From JALZMG01 sp963844175 (GTDB lineage Bacteria; Actinomycetota; Acidimicrobiia; Acidimicrobiales; Ilumatobacteraceae), in NCBI GenBank assembly GCA_963844175.1, contig CAWJNE010000027.1:62001-126000 (forward strand): a stretch of DNA of 64,000 nt. The letters run 5' to 3'. Under the pieces are notes generated by a model. That model saw only the letters and a list, made by a program, of their open reading frames with translations, searched no databases and was not told the origin of the DNA. A program made the translations under genes and the position numbers. Below are positions 1 through 8,298 of the stretch, piece after piece; within the stretch, counting starts at the first letter, position 1; each line of letters starts with the position of its first letter.

Positions 1-1604
1 GCGGCCAGCGCCTTCAGCCGGCGGTAGTCGACCTTGCCGTTGGCCGCCCGGGCGATCGAGTCCACGACGACGACGTTGCGCGGCGCCTTGTACGCCGCCA
101 GCTGGCCGGCGACGTGGGCGCGCAGGTCGGCGGCGTCGACCGCGCCGTCACCGGAGGGCTCCACGACACCGCAGATCGTCTCGCCGAACCGGTCGTCCGG
201 CACGCCGACCACGACCGCGTCGCGCACCGCCGGGTGCGTCTTCAGGGCCTCCTCGACCTCCTCGGGGAACACCTTCTCGCCGCCCGTGTTGATGCACACC
301 GACCCCCGCCCGAGCAGGTGGATGGTCCCGTCGGCGTTGACCGTGGCGAAGTCGCCGGGGATGCTCCAGCGCCGCCCTTCGACGGTGCGGAACGTCGCCG
401 CCGACTTGGCCTCGTCCTTGTAGTAGCCGACCGGGATGAACCCGCCGACGGCAACCATGCCCATCTCCCCGGAACCCGGCTCGACGCGACGGCCGTCGTC
501 GGTGAAGACGGCGTTGTTCTCGGTGATGGCGAACTTCGCCGTCTGCTCGGCGACACCGGCGGCGGAGACCGACGCGCCCAGCCCGACGGCCTCCGACGAG
601 CCGAACGAGTCGAACAGCAGCGCCTGCGGCAGGTGCCGGAGCAACCCCTGCTTGTTGTCGTGGCTCCACATCACGCCCGACGACGAGATGACCTGGACGC
701 TCGAGAGGTCGTAGCGGTCAGGCTCGGCGTCGAGGTGCTCGAGCATCGGGTCGGCGAAGGCCTGCCCGACGATGACGATGTTCGTCGCCCGGTTGGTCTC
801 GACGGCGCGGAACAGCTCGGCGACGTCGAAGCGTCGGTTGTCCAGGGAGATCACGGTCCCACCGCTCGTCATCGCGATGAACGCCGAGAACTGGCCGGTG
901 CCGTGCATCAGCGGGCAGGCGACGACCATCACCACGGGCGCCGGCGCGTCGGGGTCGAGCCGCTCGGCCACCTCGGGCACGGATTCGGCCGGCGGCGTGC
1001 CGAGCAGCGGGTTGCCACCGCTGCCCAACACGTTGAACAGGTCGTCCTGGCGCCACATCACGCCCTTCGGCATCCCGGTCGTCCCGCCGGTGTACAGCAG
1101 CAGCAGGTCATCGCCACTGCGGCCCCAGCTGGTCTCCACGACCTGGGACCCCGACGTCACCACCGACTCGTACTGGATGGCCCAGTCCGGGCCGGCGCCG
1201 GTGTCATCGGGGACGACGTACCAACGACGGACCCTCGGCAGCCGATCGCGGATGTCCTCGAGCAGGTCACCGAACGTGGCGTGGAACACGATCGCTTCGG
1301 CGTCGGCGTTGTCGAAGAGGTAGGCGATCTCGTCCGGGCCGTAGCGGTAGTTGGTGTTGACCGGCACCATGCCGACCTTGAAGGCGGCGACGAGCGTCTC
1401 CAGGTACTCGACACCGTTGTGCAGGTAGCAGGCCACCTTCGACTGCTGCGCCAGCCCGGCGGTCACGAGATCGGCGGCGAGCGCTGAGGCGCGCCGATCG
1501 AACTGACCCCACGTGACGACTCGATCGCCCTGCACCTGGCACGGCCGGTCGGGGACGCGGGCGGCGATGGCCTCATAGACGTCGGCGAAGTTCCAGTGGT
1601 TCAC
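1..1604 (-). CDS. AMP-dependent acyl-CoA synthetase (FadD-like), C-terminus cut by window edge
   Basis: Adenylates a carboxylic acid and transfers it to CoA, entering beta-oxidation or lipid synthesis. About 534 residues are visible. The P-loop motif YTGGTTGMPKGVMW lies near residue 180, and the last visible residues contain the A10 motif NGKVDYRRLKAL with the adenylation lysine, so only a few residues are missing beyond base 1. The start is GTG at 1604 (MNHWNFADVYEAIA). The motif variant resembles the actinobacterial FadD2/FadD19 group, but the substrate cannot be read from sequence. It is co-oriented with a methyltransferase and close to monooxygenase and lactonase genes, so it may activate the acid released by that pathway (inference). 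A dispersed repeat (1621-1686) sits just upstream of the start, and I see no clear promoter. Confidence 0.93.
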   Translation of the reverse strand, partial: MNHWNFADVYEAIAARVPDRPCQVQGDRVVTWGQFDRRASALAADLVTAGLAQQSKVACYLHNGVEYLETLVAAFKVGMVPVNTNYRYGPDEIAYLFDNADAEAIVFHATFGDLLEDIRDRLPRVRRWYVVPDDTGAGPDWAIQYESVVTSGSQVVETSWGRSGDDLLLLYTGGTTGMPKGVMWRQDDLFNVLGSGGNPLLGTPPAESVPEVAERLDPDAPAPVVMVVACPLMHGTGQFSAFIAMTSGGTVISLDNRRFDVAELFRAVETNRATNIVIVGQAFADPMLEHLDAEPDRYDLSSVQVISSSGVMWSHDNKQGLLRHLPQALLFDSFGSSEAVGLGASVSAAGVAEQTAKFAITENNAVFTDDGRRVEPGSGEMGMVAVGGFIPVGYYKDEAKSAATFRTVEGRRWSIPGDFATVNADGTIHLLGRGSVCINTGGEKVFPEEVEEALKTHPAVRDAVVVGVPDDRFGETICGVVEPSGDGAVDAADLRAHVAGQLAAYKAPRNVVVVDSIARAANGKVDYRRLKALA

Positions 1605-1620
1605 GTGGGCAGTCTCACCA

Positions 1621-1686
1621 GTGCGAGCGACCGAGCGCCAGCGAGCCAGCGGTGACCTCGGTCTGCGTGGCCGGAGAACGCAGTGA
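1621..1686 (+). repeat. Dispersed ~65-bp repeat, copy A
   Basis: Shares long exact blocks with 57699-57766: GCGAGCGACCGAGCGCCAGC near the left end and CTGCGTGGCCGG near the right, followed by GAACGCA and TGA. The middle differs by a few bases. Read on the plus strand both copies encode [V/M]RATERQR[A/G]SG. Here it lies between the methyltransferase end and the acyl-CoA synthetase start. No transposase is associated with either copy. Confidence 0.75.
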
Positions 1687-1698
1687 CGGACCGTACGG

Positions 1699-2505
1699 CT
1701 ACCTCGGAGCGGTGCCGGTGGCCAGCACGTACGGGTGGCTCAGGGTCACCGCCGCGTCCGACGAGACCACGGCGTCCTCCAGTGCTCCGATCAGCACGGC
1801 GCGTGCCTGATCGGCGACGCCCAGCGCCTCGGCACGCTCCAGGAACGTGATGAACGGGCCCGCCGCGCTGACGAAGAAGTCCGCCGCCTCGGCCAGATCG
1901 GCGAAGCGCCACTCGAACGGCCGGAGCTCGACGCGCACGTCGATCAGGCCGGCCTGCTGCCAGCGTCGCAACGCCTCGGCCTCGTCTCCCCACAGATCGG
2001 GTCGCGGTCCACCCTCGGGCGCTGGCGGCACGACGGTCACCGCGCGCCGCGCCCAGATCTCGGCCCAGCCGCCGCCCGACCAGGAGACGGCGGCGACCGT
2101 CCCGCCCGGCCGGCAGGCCCGGATCATCTCCGCCGCCGCCCGCTCGTGGTCGGGGACGAACATCATCCCGAGGACGCTGGCGACGACGTCGAACGCACCG
2201 TCCTCCACGTCGAGCGCCTCGGCGTCGCCGACCCGCAGGTCGACGTCAAGGCCATCAGCGGCCGCCCGCGCCGCCGCCTGCTCGATCTGGGCCGGCGCGA
2301 GGTCGATGCCCACGACCACGGCGCCGCGACGCGCGGCCTCGAGGGCGAAGTTGCCGTCACCCGTGCCGACGTCGAGGACGCGCGTGCCGGTGGTGATCGG
2401 CAGCTCCTCGACGGTGTCGACGCTGATCGGCAGCAGGCGGCGGGCGACGGCGGGGTAGTCGCCGATCGTCCACATCCGCCGTTGGGCATCGCGGTGGTCG
2501 GCCAT
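1699..2505 (-). CDS. Class I SAM-dependent methyltransferase
   Basis: A Rossmann-fold methyltransferase of 268 residues; substrate unknown. Motif I is VLDVGTGDGNFALEA (near residue 45), followed by the acidic loop VVGIDLAP and the post-motif FDVVASVLGMMF, the usual order in UbiE/BioC-like enzymes. I start at the ATG at 2505 (MADHRDAQRRMW) rather than an ATG 42 bases upstream, because the longer version would run into the divergent gene starting at 2526. It is transcribed toward the acyl-CoA synthetase. The C-terminal half (about residues 140-268) is lineage-specific to my eye and may hold the substrate pocket. Confidence 0.85.
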   Translation of the reverse strand: MADHRDAQRRMWTIGDYPAVARRLLPISVDTVEELPITTGTRVLDVGTGDGNFALEAARRGAVVVGIDLAPAQIEQAAARAAADGLDVDLRVGDAEALDVEDGAFDVVASVLGMMFVPDHERAAAEMIRACRPGGTVAAVSWSGGGWAEIWARRAVTVVPPAPEGGPRPDLWGDEAEALRRWQQAGLIDVRVELRPFEWRFADLAEAADFFVSAAGPFITFLERAEALGVADQARAVLIGALEDAVVSSDAAVTLSHPYVLATGTAPR

Positions 2506-2511
2506 GCTCCC

Positions 2512-2517
2512 TACTCT
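2512..2517 (+). promoter_or_regulatory. -10 hexamer TACTCT, leaderless start
   Basis: TAnnnT element 8 bases before the ATG at 2526, with no Shine-Dalgarno in between. Confidence 0.5.
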
Positions 2518-2525
2518 GCACGCCC

Positions 2526-3320
2526 ATGGACGGAGAAGTCGTCGCAACGGGCCTGCAGTTCCCGGAGGGTCCGGTGTGGCTCGACGGCTCGCTGCTGTTC
2601 ACCGAGATCGAGGGTGGCGTCGTCACCAGGTGGTCGGCGGGTGCGCTGACGCCCGTCGCCAACACCGGCGGCGGTCCCAACGGTGCCGCCCTCGGGGCGG
2701 ACGGCGCGCTGTACGTCACGCAGAACGGGGGGATGGGTGCCGGCCCGAGGGGCACCCCCGGCATCCAGCGCGTCGATCTCGACACGGGCGCGGTCGAGCT
2801 GGTGGCGTCGTCCGTGGCGGGCATCGAGCTCGAGGGACCGAACGATCTGGCCATGGGACCCGACGGGCGGATGTGGTTCACCGACCCTCGTGGCGCGTCG
2901 GACCCGGCGCAGAACGATCGGCCCGGCCGCCTGTTCGTGCTCGACGTGACCACCGGCGAGGGGGAGCTGGTGCGCGAGGTGGGTCCCGTGTTCCCCAACG
3001 GGATCGGCTTCTTGGCCGACGGCACGCTGGTGTGGACGGAGTCGTTCAGCCGGCGCGTGATGGCCCTCGCCGGCGACGACGCCGAGGTGATCATCGAGCT
3101 GCCCGAGCGGTACTTCCCCGACGGGTTCTGCGTCGGCGCCGACGGGAAGCTGTACGTCGCCAGCACGTACGGCCACTGCGTGAGCGTCGTCGAGGACGGC
3201 ACCATCGTCGATCGCCTGGAGTGCGGCGACGGCATGCCGACCAACTGCTGCTTCGGCGGTGAGGACCTGTACGTCACCGAGAGCCGCCGCCACACCCTCT
3301 GGCGCTTCCCCGGCACCTGA
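2526..3320 (+). CDS. SMP-30/gluconolactonase-like beta-propeller hydrolase
   Basis: A 264-residue member of the SMP-30/gluconolactonase/LRE family, six-bladed propellers that often hydrolyse lactones with a divalent metal. The metal glutamate sits in QFPEGPVW near residue 14, and the Asn/Asp ligand region in GPNDLAMGPDGRMWFTDP near residues 108-125. The downstream NGIGFLADGTLVWTES and FPDGFCVGADGKLYVA blade repeats match the family. Given two Baeyer-Villiger-type monooxygenases nearby, it is a natural candidate to open the lactone they would form, but sugar-lactone or organophosphate-ester substrates are equally possible. It starts leaderless and is divergent from the methyltransferase. Confidence 0.87.
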   Translation: MDGEVVATGLQFPEGPVWLDGSLLFTEIEGGVVTRWSAGALTPVANTGGGPNGAALGADGALYVTQNGGMGAGPRGTPGIQRVDLDTGAVELVASSVAGIELEGPNDLAMGPDGRMWFTDPRGASDPAQNDRPGRLFVLDVTTGEGELVREVGPVFPNGIGFLADGTLVWTESFSRRVMALAGDDAEVIIELPERYFPDGFCVGADGKLYVASTYGHCVSVVEDGTIVDRLECGDGMPTNCCFGGEDLYVTESRRHTLWRFPGT

Positions 3321-3382
3321 CCCCCGTTCTCCAGCCAACTCGGTGTCATCCGTGACCCCAGGATCGGGGCAGGACGGAGTGG

Positions 3383-4507
3383 TCAGTCGCGGACGGTGAG
3401 GACGTCGCGGGTGATCAGGGCCTGGAGCGGGCCGTTGAACGCCCGATCGCCCTCCAGCGTGACGCGAACGACGGCGCCGTCTTGCTCGACGCCGGTCACC
3501 GGCAGCAGCTCGCGCAGTGGCTGCTGGGTGCGCAGCGACATGCCCTCGGCCAGGTGATCGGAGATCGGGTCGACGTTGGCCGCCGCAGCCTCCTCGTCGC
3601 TGTGGGCCACCAGCAGCTCCGTGCGGTAGGCATCGCCATCGACCAGCTCGACGAGGAGGATCGACTCGTACGGCTCGATCTTGGGAAGCTCGTCCATCAG
3701 GTCCTCGATCCGCTCGGCCGTCGCCTCGTCGTCGCCATCCAGGACCTGTGCGGGGTCGAAGAGCAGCGGACCGGGGAGGCCGACCGCCTGCACGACCTGC
3801 CCATCGCCGACGGCATCGAGCGCCGGCACCAGCGGTCCCTCCTCGGCGATGGACGGCGCGTCGCCGTTGGCGGCGCCGAGGGCAGCTTCCATCGTCGCCG
3901 CCTCCTCCGTGCGCGTCACGACGACATCGTCGCCGTCGGATCGGACGGCCAGCTGACCTCCGACGCCGAGCGGGCGCATCGGCGTGATGCGCGTCGGATC
4001 CGGCCGGCTGCCCTCACTCCCGTTCCAGTCGTAGTACGACCCGACGTCGGCATCGACGGTGTCCAGGTCGTCGGACCACAGTGGGTCGGACTCCAGCGCC
4101 GACTCGACGGCGCGCGTGTCGACGGCGACGCGGGCGATGCGCAGGTCATGCGGCCGGTCGACGGCGATCTCTTGGCGGATGGCGGTGATGTCGAACCCGA
4201 TCTCGGCTCGCGCCTCGTCCACCTGTGCCGCGCGCTGGGCGAAGAGCAGTGGCTGCCGGGAGTAGGTCGCGATGTCTGCGGGTCCCCCGAGGTTGTCCAG
4301 CCGCTCCCGCGGGTCGTCGCCGACGCCGCGACGGTCCCAGACGAGGTCCATGTCGACGTACTGCAAGGTGGCGTCATCATCGAGGGTGGACGCTGGGACG
4401 AGATCGACGAGTTGGTCGAAGCGGTCGTCGGCGCCGTCGTCACCGTCATCGTCACCGCACGCCGAGATGGTGACAGCAAGCAACGCGAGGATCGAGGACC
4501 GCCGCAC
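3383..4507 (-). CDS. Secreted lipoprotein of unknown function
   Basis: I do not recognise this family. The 374-residue product starts with a short signal (MRRSSILALLAVTISAC) ending in a plausible lipobox I-S-A-C, followed by an acidic tether (DDDGDDGADD), so the mature protein should be a lipid-anchored extracytoplasmic lipoprotein. The body is acidic, without transmembrane segments or catalytic motifs I recognise. The start is GTG at 4507, supported by a TAACGT hexamer 8 bases upstream. The divergent neighbour is an SRPBCC protein. Confidence 0.75.
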   Translation of the reverse strand: MRRSSILALLAVTISACGDDDGDDGADDRFDQLVDLVPASTLDDDATLQYVDMDLVWDRRGVGDDPRERLDNLGGPADIATYSRQPLLFAQRAAQVDEARAEIGFDITAIRQEIAVDRPHDLRIARVAVDTRAVESALESDPLWSDDLDTVDADVGSYYDWNGSEGSRPDPTRITPMRPLGVGGQLAVRSDGDDVVVTRTEEAATMEAALGAANGDAPSIAEEGPLVPALDAVGDGQVVQAVGLPGPLLFDPAQVLDGDDEATAERIEDLMDELPKIEPYESILLVELVDGDAYRTELLVAHSDEEAAAANVDPISDHLAEGMSLRTQQPLRELLPVTGVEQDGAVVRVTLEGDRAFNGPLQALITRDVLTVRD

Positions 4508-4515
4508 CGGCGCTC

Positions 4516-4521
4516 ACGTTA
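4516..4521 (-). promoter_or_regulatory. -10 hexamer TAACGT, leaderless start
   Basis: Minus-strand TAACGT 8 bases before the GTG at 4507 of the lipoprotein gene. Confidence 0.5.
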
Positions 4522-4547
4522 GGGCCCGAGCTGGAACACTGCGAGCC

Positions 4548-5006
4548 ATGGCGACCGTCGAGATCACCCGGGACACCGTCAGCGCCACGGCCGTCGTGGA
4601 CGCGCCACCCGCCGAGGTCTTCGACTTCCTCCGCCGCCCCGTCAACCATGCCGAGATCAGCGGCGACGGCAGCGTGCGCGACACCCACAGCGGCGACGAG
4701 CGGCTCGTGCTGGGCAGCCGGTTCGGTATGACGATGAAGGTCGGCGTGCCCTACCGAATCAGCTCGAAGGTCGTCGAGCTCGAGGAGGACCGGTCGATCG
4801 CCTGGGCCCACTTCGGTGGCCACCGCTGGCGGTGGACACTGGAGCCCGTCGGCGACGGTCGGACCCGGGTGACGGAGACGTTCGACCAGTCGACGTCGAG
4901 GTTCCCGCCTGCGCTGCGCCTGCTCGGCTACCCCGCCCGCCACCGCGCCAACGTCGAGCAGTCGGTGCGCAACCTCGCCGACCACTTCGCGCCCACCCGT
5001 TGCTGA
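4548..5006 (+). CDS. SRPBCC family (polyketide cyclase/START-like) protein
   Basis: A 152-residue single-domain SRPBCC protein: a hydrophobic-cavity fold that binds small lipophilic ligands. The N-terminal strand and helix TAVVDAPPAEVFDFLRRP (residues 12-30) is the family signature, and the C-terminal half carries WRWTLEPVGDGRTRVTETF followed by the long ligand helix. Start ATG at 4548 (MATVEITRD); an upstream in-frame ORF would overlap the divergent lipoprotein. The ligand is unknown. Its stop faces the VOC gene's stop across a small hairpin. Confidence 0.85.
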   Translation: MATVEITRDTVSATAVVDAPPAEVFDFLRRPVNHAEISGDGSVRDTHSGDERLVLGSRFGMTMKVGVPYRISSKVVELEEDRSIAWAHFGGHRWRWTLEPVGDGRTRVTETFDQSTSRFPPALRLLGYPARHRANVEQSVRNLADHFAPTRC

Positions 5007-5038
5007 GGCCACATCGCCATCGACGACGGTGCCGATTC

Positions 5039-5059
5039 GACCGCGGAACTGCGGCGGTC
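5039..5059. terminator. Hairpin between convergent genes
   Basis: GACCGC (5039-5044) pairs with GCGGTC (5054-5059) around a 9-base loop, between the convergent SRPBCC and VOC stops. There is no U-tract. Confidence 0.4.
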
Positions 5060-5060
5060 C

Positions 5061-5426
5061 CTAGAAGCCGTGGGCGACCGCCTCGACGTTGTTGCCGTCG
5101 GGGTCGCGCACGAAGGCGCCGTAGTAGCCCGGGTGGTACTCGGGGTGTTCGGCCGGCGGGTGGAGCACCTCGGCGCCGAGGCCGACGGCGGCCTCGAAGA
5201 AGGCGTCGACGGCCGCCCGGTCGGCGGCCCGGAACGCCAGGTGCGACTCGCGGAACCCCTCGCCGGTGTGCTGGCGGCCGAGCCAGAAATCGGGGAAGTC
5301 GGTCCCGTAGCCGAACACGTCACCGAAGTCCATCACCCGCTTCCCGCCGATCGTCGCCAGCACGGTGTCGTAGAACGTCGCGCTGGCCTCGAGGTCGGCG
5401 CACTGGATGGACACGTGGTCGATCAT
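5061..5426 (-). CDS. VOC family (glyoxalase/bleomycin-resistance fold) protein
   Basis: A 121-residue single-module vicinal-oxygen-chelate protein. It opens MIDHVSIQCADLEASATFYD, with the first metal-type histidine (His4), has SHLAFRA in the middle and ends GAFVRDPDGNNVEAVAH, where the Glu is the usual last metal ligand. The start is the ATG at 5426, from which the canonical DHV motif begins at residue 3. VOC proteins range from isomerases to dioxygenases; the reaction here is undetermined. It diverges from the monooxygenase gene at 5461. Confidence 0.87.
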   Translation of the reverse strand: MIDHVSIQCADLEASATFYDTVLATIGGKRVMDFGDVFGYGTDFPDFWLGRQHTGEGFRESHLAFRAADRAAVDAFFEAAVGLGAEVLHPPAEHPEYHPGYYGAFVRDPDGNNVEAVAHGF

Positions 5427-5447
5427 CACCCAATGATCGCGCCGCCC

Positions 5448-5453
5448 TAACGT
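5448..5453 (+). promoter_or_regulatory. -10 hexamer TAACGT, leaderless start
   Basis: TAACGT 7 bases before the ATG at 5461. Confidence 0.5.
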
Positions 5454-5460
5454 CCTGGCG

Positions 5461-7059
5461 ATGCCGGATCGCTCACTCGACGTCGTCGTGGTCGGAGCCG
5501 GCTTCTCCGGCATGTACCTGCTGCACCGCCTGCGCTCGCTGGGGTTCTCGACGACCGTCTTCGAGGCCGGCAGCGACGTCGGCGGCACCTGGTACTGGAA
5601 CCGGTACCCGGGCGCACGGTGCGACGTCGAGAGCCTCGACTACTCGTACTCCTTCGACCCCGACCTCGAGCAGGAGTGGGACTGGAGCGAGCGGTACTCC
5701 ACGCAGCCCGAGATCTTGGCCTACGCCAACCACGTGGCCGAGCGCTTCGACCTGCGTCGCGACATCCGGTTCGACACCAAGGTCACGAGCGCCGTGTTCG
5801 ACGAATCGACCGGTCGGTGGTCGGTGGCCACGGACGGCGACGAGACGGTCTCGGCCCGCTTCGTCGTGCTGGCCGTCGGCTGCCTCTCGGCGGCCAAGGA
5901 TCCGGAGGTCCCCGGTGTCGGCACGTTCGCCGGACCGACGTACCACACAGGTCGGTGGCCGCACGAGGGCGTCGACTTCACCGGCCAGCGGGTCGGCGTG
6001 ATCGGAACCGGGTCCTCAGGGATCCAGTCGATCCCATTGATCGCCGAGCAAGCCGCCCACCTGACGGTCTTCCAGCGGACGCCGAACTTCTCGATGCCGG
6101 CGATGAACGCGCCGCTCGACCCCGAGCTCGTGAGCCGGCGCAAGGCGTCGTACCGGCAGCACCGGGAGCAGGCGAAGCACTCGCCGGTCGGGGTCCTCCT
6201 CGACATCCCGGAGGAGCTGGCCGTCGACGCCGACCCGGCCGAGCGCGAGGCCCGCTTCCAAGCGGGGTGGGACGCCGGGTTCCTGTTCGGGATCAGCGGC
6301 AGCTACGGCGACCTGCTGCTCGACCCGGCGGCCAACGAGCTGGCGGCCGAGTTCATCCGCCAGCAGATCCGCCAGATCGTCGACGATCCTGACGTCGCCG
6401 AGGCGCTGTCGCCACGCAACCACCCGTTCGGGACGAAGCGACCGTGCCTCGACACCGGGTACTACGCCACCTTCAACCGGCCCAACGTCTCCCTCGTCGA
6501 CCTCCGCCGCGACCCGATCGTCGAGATCACGCCGGCCGGGGTCCGCATCGCCGAGGGCGAGATGGAGCTCGACGTGCTCGTGTTCGCCACCGGGTTCGAC
6601 GCCATGACCGGGCCGATCCTCGGCATCGACATCGTCGGGCGGAGGGGGCAACCGTTGCGGGAGAAGTGGTCGGCCGGGCCGCGCACGTTCCTCGGGCTGG
6701 CGACGGCCGGGTTCCCCAACCTGTTCACGATCACCGGACCGGGCAGCCCGTCGGTGCTGTCGAACATGATGGTGTCGATCGAGCAGCACGTGGACTGGGT
6801 GGCGGACTGCCTCGTCGCGCTGCGCCAGCGCGGTGCGGCGACCATCGAGGCCACGGTGGCCGCCGAGGATGGTTGGGTCGCCCACGTCAACGAGGTCGCC
6901 GACACCACGCTGATGCCGCGGGCCAACTCCTGGTACCTGGGGGCCAACGTGCCCGGCAAGCCCCGGGTGTTCATGCCCTACGTCGGCGGCGTGGGCATCT
7001 ACCGGGAGATCTGCGACACCGTCGCCGCCAAGGACTACGACGGCTTCGACCTCCGCTGA
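5461..7059 (+). CDS. Baeyer-Villiger monooxygenase, cyclohexanone-monooxygenase type
   Basis: A 532-residue class B flavin monooxygenase, expected to use FAD, NADPH and O2 to insert oxygen next to a ketone, giving an ester or lactone. The FAD Rossmann motif GAGFSGMYLL is at residues 12-21, the type I fingerprint FAGPTYHTGRWP near residues 159-170, and the second nucleotide motif GTGSSGIQS near residue 181. TGFDAMTG near 378 and the C-terminal GPGSPS region match cyclohexanone/cyclopentanone monooxygenases of similar length. It ends at a strong hairpin facing the NDMA-type alcohol dehydrogenase, which could supply the ketone. Substrate assignment is not possible from sequence. Confidence 0.9.
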   Translation: MPDRSLDVVVVGAGFSGMYLLHRLRSLGFSTTVFEAGSDVGGTWYWNRYPGARCDVESLDYSYSFDPDLEQEWDWSERYSTQPEILAYANHVAERFDLRRDIRFDTKVTSAVFDESTGRWSVATDGDETVSARFVVLAVGCLSAAKDPEVPGVGTFAGPTYHTGRWPHEGVDFTGQRVGVIGTGSSGIQSIPLIAEQAAHLTVFQRTPNFSMPAMNAPLDPELVSRRKASYRQHREQAKHSPVGVLLDIPEELAVDADPAEREARFQAGWDAGFLFGISGSYGDLLLDPAANELAAEFIRQQIRQIVDDPDVAEALSPRNHPFGTKRPCLDTGYYATFNRPNVSLVDLRRDPIVEITPAGVRIAEGEMELDVLVFATGFDAMTGPILGIDIVGRRGQPLREKWSAGPRTFLGLATAGFPNLFTITGPGSPSVLSNMMVSIEQHVDWVADCLVALRQRGAATIEATVAAEDGWVAHVNEVADTTLMPRANSWYLGANVPGKPRVFMPYVGGVGIYREICDTVAAKDYDGFDLR

Positions 7060-7063
7060 CCGG

Positions 7064-7113
7064 GTTTACGTCCGGATCTCGGTCGCACCGGCGACCACGA
7101 TCCGGACGTAAAC
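7064..7113. terminator. Long bidirectional hairpin terminator
   Basis: GTTTACGTCCGGATC (7064-7078) pairs perfectly with 7099-7113, and an inner stem GGTCGC/GCGACC (7081-7096) continues the fold. It fills the 55-bp gap between convergent monooxygenase and dehydrogenase stops, so it probably terminates both. Confidence 0.7.
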
Positions 7114-7114
7114 G

Positions 7115-8266
7115 TCAGGCGTGGTCGTAGAGGACCATGCCGCGGATGTTCTCACCGTCGCGCATGGCCTGGTAGCCGACGTTGATGTCCTCGATCGGGT
7201 AGGTCTTCGTGACCAGCTCGTCGAGCTTCAGCTGACCCTCCTGGTAGAGCCGCAGGAGGCGGGGGATGTCCCGGCGCGGGTTGGCCGACCCGAAGATCGA
7301 ACCGACGAGCTGCTTCTCCATCATCGCCAGCTCGAACAGGTTCATCGTGACCTCCATCTCGGTCATCGGCGCCACGGCCGTCTGCACGACCCGCCCGCCC
7401 TTCTGCGTCATCGCCATCGCCGGTGCGATGTACGTGCCGCTGGCCACGCCCATGGTCAGGATCACCTTCTCGGCCATTTGCCCCCAGGTCAGCTCGCCGA
7501 CCAGCGCCGTGGCCTCCTCGAAGTCCTTGGCCGAGTGCGTGGCGCCGAACACCTGGGCCTGCTCGCGCTTGAACTCGACGGGATCGACGGCGACGACGTG
7601 GCGGGCGCCGGCCATGGCCGCGCCCTGCACGGCGTTCATGCCGACGCCGCCGCAGCCGACGACGACCACGGTCTCGCCCGGCTGCACGTCGGCGGCGTAG
7701 ACGGCCGAGCCCCAGCCGGTCGTGACGCCGCAGCCGACCAGCGCCGCCTTGTCCAGGGGGATGTCGTCGTCGATCTTGATGCAGCTGGCCGCGTTGGCCA
7801 CCGTGTACTCGCCGAACGTCCCGATGCAGCACATCAACCCGAGGTCCTGGCCGCGGGCGTGGTGGCGGGCGGTGAAGTCGCTGACCTGGCGCCCGGCGAG
7901 CAGGTAGGCGCCGAGGTCGCACAGGTTCTGCCGACCGGTCGAGCACATCGGGCACTTGCCGCACGACGGGATGAACCCGAACACGATGTGGTCCCCGGGG
8001 GCCAGGTCGGTGACGCCCGGGCCCACCTCGACCACCGTGCCGGCGCCCTCGTGCCCACCGATCACCGGGAACTGCTGGATGCCCAGCTCGGCGGCGGTCT
8101 CCTCGGGGACGACCATGTCGCCCGTCAGCAGGTGCTCGTCCGAGTGGCAGAGCCCTGATCCGACGAGCTGCACCAGCACTTCGCCGGCCTTCGGCGGGTC
8201 GAGATCGACCTCCTCGACGCTCCAGTCCGTGTTCGGCTCCCACAGGACGGCGGCCTTCATCTTCAT
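7115..8266 (-). CDS. NDMA-dependent (mycofactocin-type) zinc alcohol dehydrogenase, copy 1
   Basis: A 383-residue medium-chain zinc alcohol dehydrogenase of the NDMA-dependent group, whose members hold nicotinamide tightly and are re-oxidised by mycofactocin in vivo. Catalytic zinc motif GLCHSDEH near residue 37, GGHEGAG near 70, four structural-zinc cysteines in CGKCPMCSTGRQNLC, and nucleotide fold VVVVGCGGVGMNAVQG. The start is ATG at 8266 (MKMKAAVLWEP), which aligns with MKTKAAILWEV of the paralogue at 53229 and has TACGGT 7 bases upstream. Copy 1 has extra residues (VPEETAAELGIQ) relative to copy 2. Redox recycling by the mycofactocin locus 31 kb away is inference from family knowledge. 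Confidence 0.92.
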   Translation of the reverse strand: MKMKAAVLWEPNTDWSVEEVDLDPPKAGEVLVQLVGSGLCHSDEHLLTGDMVVPEETAAELGIQQFPVIGGHEGAGTVVEVGPGVTDLAPGDHIVFGFIPSCGKCPMCSTGRQNLCDLGAYLLAGRQVSDFTARHHARGQDLGLMCCIGTFGEYTVANAASCIKIDDDIPLDKAALVGCGVTTGWGSAVYAADVQPGETVVVVGCGGVGMNAVQGAAMAGARHVVAVDPVEFKREQAQVFGATHSAKDFEEATALVGELTWGQMAEKVILTMGVASGTYIAPAMAMTQKGGRVVQTAVAPMTEMEVTMNLFELAMMEKQLVGSIFGSANPRRDIPRLLRLYQEGQLKLDELVTKTYPIEDINVGYQAMRDGENIRGMVLYDHA

Positions 8267-8273
8267 GGCGCGG

Positions 8274-8279
8274 ACCGTA
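8274..8279 (-). promoter_or_regulatory. -10 hexamer TACGGT, leaderless start
   Basis: Minus-strand TACGGT 7 bases before the ATG at 8266. It lies inside the 32-bp divergent gap with the next promoter. Confidence 0.5.
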
Positions 8280-8286
8280 CCCGTCC

Positions 8287-8292
8287 TAGGTT
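8287..8292 (+). promoter_or_regulatory. -10 hexamer TAGGTT, leaderless start
   Basis: TAGGTT 6 bases before the ATG at 8299. The two divergent -10 elements are only 7 bp apart, so polymerase binding on the two sides probably interferes. Confidence 0.5.
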
Positions 8293-8298
8293 TGGCCG

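Noticed and set aside
114..1487. A 457-codon plus-strand frame at the left edge
   Set aside because: Antisense shadow of the acyl-CoA synthetase, whose A3 and A10 motifs are intact on the minus strand.
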